Part shown: positions 52,969 through 53,713 of the stretch, piece by piece
How positions within the stretch are numbered: position 1 is the stretch's first letter
How the letters are laid out: the number at the start of each line of letters is the position of its first letter
Source of the DNA: Lachnospiraceae bacterium
GTDB taxonomy: Bacteria; Bacillota; Clostridia; Lachnospirales; Lachnospiraceae
DNA length: 53,713 nucleotides
Assembly: GCA_014804795.1 (NCBI GenBank)
Contig: JAAUZC010000052.1
Location: forward strand, 1-53,713
Direction of reading: 5' to 3'
Program-made: the position numbers and the translations under genes
Notes under the pieces: generated by a model
What the model saw: the letters and a program-made list of their open reading frames with translations, nothing else
Databases searched by the model: none
Told to the model about the DNA's origin: nothing

Positions 52969-53596
52969 CCCGAATGAAAAAGATGTTTTAAAAATCCTGC
53001 TGCTTGCCGATCATAAGTCTAAGCTCCTGTATGATTATTATGATCCGGAAAGGCTGAAAGATATTGATCTCATTATCTCCTGCGGCGATCTGCCGCAGGA
53101 ATATTTGAGTTTTTTTGTGACGCTCTGCAATGTGCCGCTGCTCTATGTAGAAGGAAACCACGATACCCGTTATGCTCAAAAACCGCCCGAGGGATGCATC
53201 AGCATTGAAAACGATATCTTCCTATACAAAGGCATCCGTATTCTGGGGCTCGGCGGTTCCATGCAGTATATTCCCGGGTCGAAAAACCAGTACACCGAAT
53301 GGCAGATGAGTCGCCGGATACGCAGACTGGCCTTTAAATTGTGGCGGCATAAAGGTTTTGATATTCTTGTCACCCACGCGCCGGCCCGCGGGATCAATGA
53401 TCTGCCGGATCTTCCCCATCAGGGCTTTACCGCGTTCCGCACATTGATGGAAAAATATAAACCGAAATTTTTCTTCCACGGCCATGTCCACGCCAACTAC
53501 AGCAGGGGCTTTAAACGGACGGACGTTTACAAAGAAACTACTATAGTCAATGCCTATGAGTTTTATGTAGTGGAGTATCCGATGAAATCTATATAA
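52949..53596 (+). CDS. Metallophosphoesterase (calcineurin-like)
   Basis: A 215-residue phosphoesterase from ATG 52949 (AAGGA at 5-base spacing; ATG 52943 is possible). Metal motifs are LLADHKS (in place of the usual SDxH), ISCGDLP, EGNHDTR, VTHAPARGIND and FFHGHVHANY. These give a complete dimetal site. The gene starts inside the end of the BMP-protein gene, so the two are co-translated and probably act together. Substrate unknown; the linked nucleoside-binding protein makes a nucleotide or cyclic nucleotide attractive, as an inference only. Confidence 0.88.
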   Translation: MKKETADPNEKDVLKILLLADHKSKLLYDYYDPERLKDIDLIISCGDLPQEYLSFFVTLCNVPLLYVEGNHDTRYAQKPPEGCISIENDIFLYKGIRILGLGGSMQYIPGSKNQYTEWQMSRRIRRLAFKLWRHKGFDILVTHAPARGINDLPDLPHQGFTAFRTLMEKYKPKFFFHGHVHANYSRGFKRTDVYKETTIVNAYEFYVVEYPMKSI

Positions 53597-53624
53597 CTAG
53601 TGTATTGGCATGCTCATATTTAGC

Positions 53625-53658
53625 TTTACCACCACTCCGATTATGGAGCGGTGGTAAA
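53625..53658. terminator. Possible terminator hairpin after the phosphoesterase gene
   Basis: TTTACCACCACTCC (53625-53638) pairs with GGAGCGGTGGTAAA (53645-53658) with a single mismatch and a 6-base loop. No U-tract follows on the plus strand, so it may be a repeat or a weak terminator. The last 55 bases of the window show nothing further. Confidence 0.45.
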
Positions 53659-53713
53659 TGTGGGATACAGAGAACACAACTTAATCCTTGCATCGCTGGT
53701 TCTGAACTGCCAG

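Overview
The window is a chromosomal segment of a spore-forming, low-to-moderate-GC Firmicute, most likely a member of the Lachnospiraceae (Clostridia). This rests on the dcw cell-division cluster joined to spoIIGA-sigE and sigG, an FlxA-like protein, a DUF5688 protein, an NADP-type GdhA, GHKL/LytTR two-component genes, strong AGGAGG ribosome binding sites and intrinsic terminators with U-tracts. No phage, IS element, CRISPR array or rRNA operon was seen. Nearly all genes lie on the minus strand; the exceptions are the amino-acid ABC transporter at the left edge, sigG, and the two genes at the right edge.

Left part (1-18 kb), accessory and regulatory: the end of a polar amino-acid ABC transporter (+); an ABC-2 exporter with a LytTR regulator and a DUF3021 membrane protein (a probable LytTR regulatory system); a response regulator/histidine kinase/LolD-type ATPase/MacB-FtsX permease operon closed by a clear terminator; an FlxA-like coiled-coil protein; an AgrC/AgrA-like GHKL-LytTR pair without a peptide gene; an XRE membrane regulator; a flavodoxin and a YfcE-type phosphoesterase; a lipoprotein; a GC-richer GNAT acetyltransferase; a nucleoside phosphorylase; and MetA carrying the acetyl-CoA-specific Glu111.

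Middle (18-34 kb), housekeeping: divergent LigA, RluF-like pseudouridine synthase, TrkH-TrkA potassium uptake, gdhA behind a highly structured leader that looks like a transcription attenuator, three surface or membrane proteins of unknown role, tRNA-Arg(CCG) with its own promoter, a DUF5688 protein, then yqeG-aroE-aroK-aroQ-efp and nrdR plus a small membrane gene behind a consensus sigma-A promoter, and a YlmC/YmxH PRC-barrel protein.

Right part (34-51 kb), sporulation and division: sigG runs convergently to spoIIGA-sigE. spoIIGA has a sigma-A-like promoter with an abnormally long spacer, as in the Spo0A-dependent spoIIG promoter of Bacillus. Upstream is the dcw cluster mraZ-rsmH-ftsL-pbp-pbp(SpoVD-like)-mraY-murD-ftsW-divIB-ftsZ, which makes lipid II precursors, moves them and polymerises them at the septum. 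It lacks murC, murE, murF and murG. mraZ has a consensus promoter with four roughly 10-bp-phased repeats just downstream, as expected for MraZ autoregulation.

Right edge (48.8-53.7 kb): an ECF sigma factor with its membrane anti-sigma-like partner (-), divergent from a two-gene plus-strand operon. That operon encodes a signal-peptide-less BMP (nucleoside-binding) protein with a ParB-like N-terminus, translationally coupled to a metallophosphoesterase. This pair is the best candidate in the window for an undescribed system.
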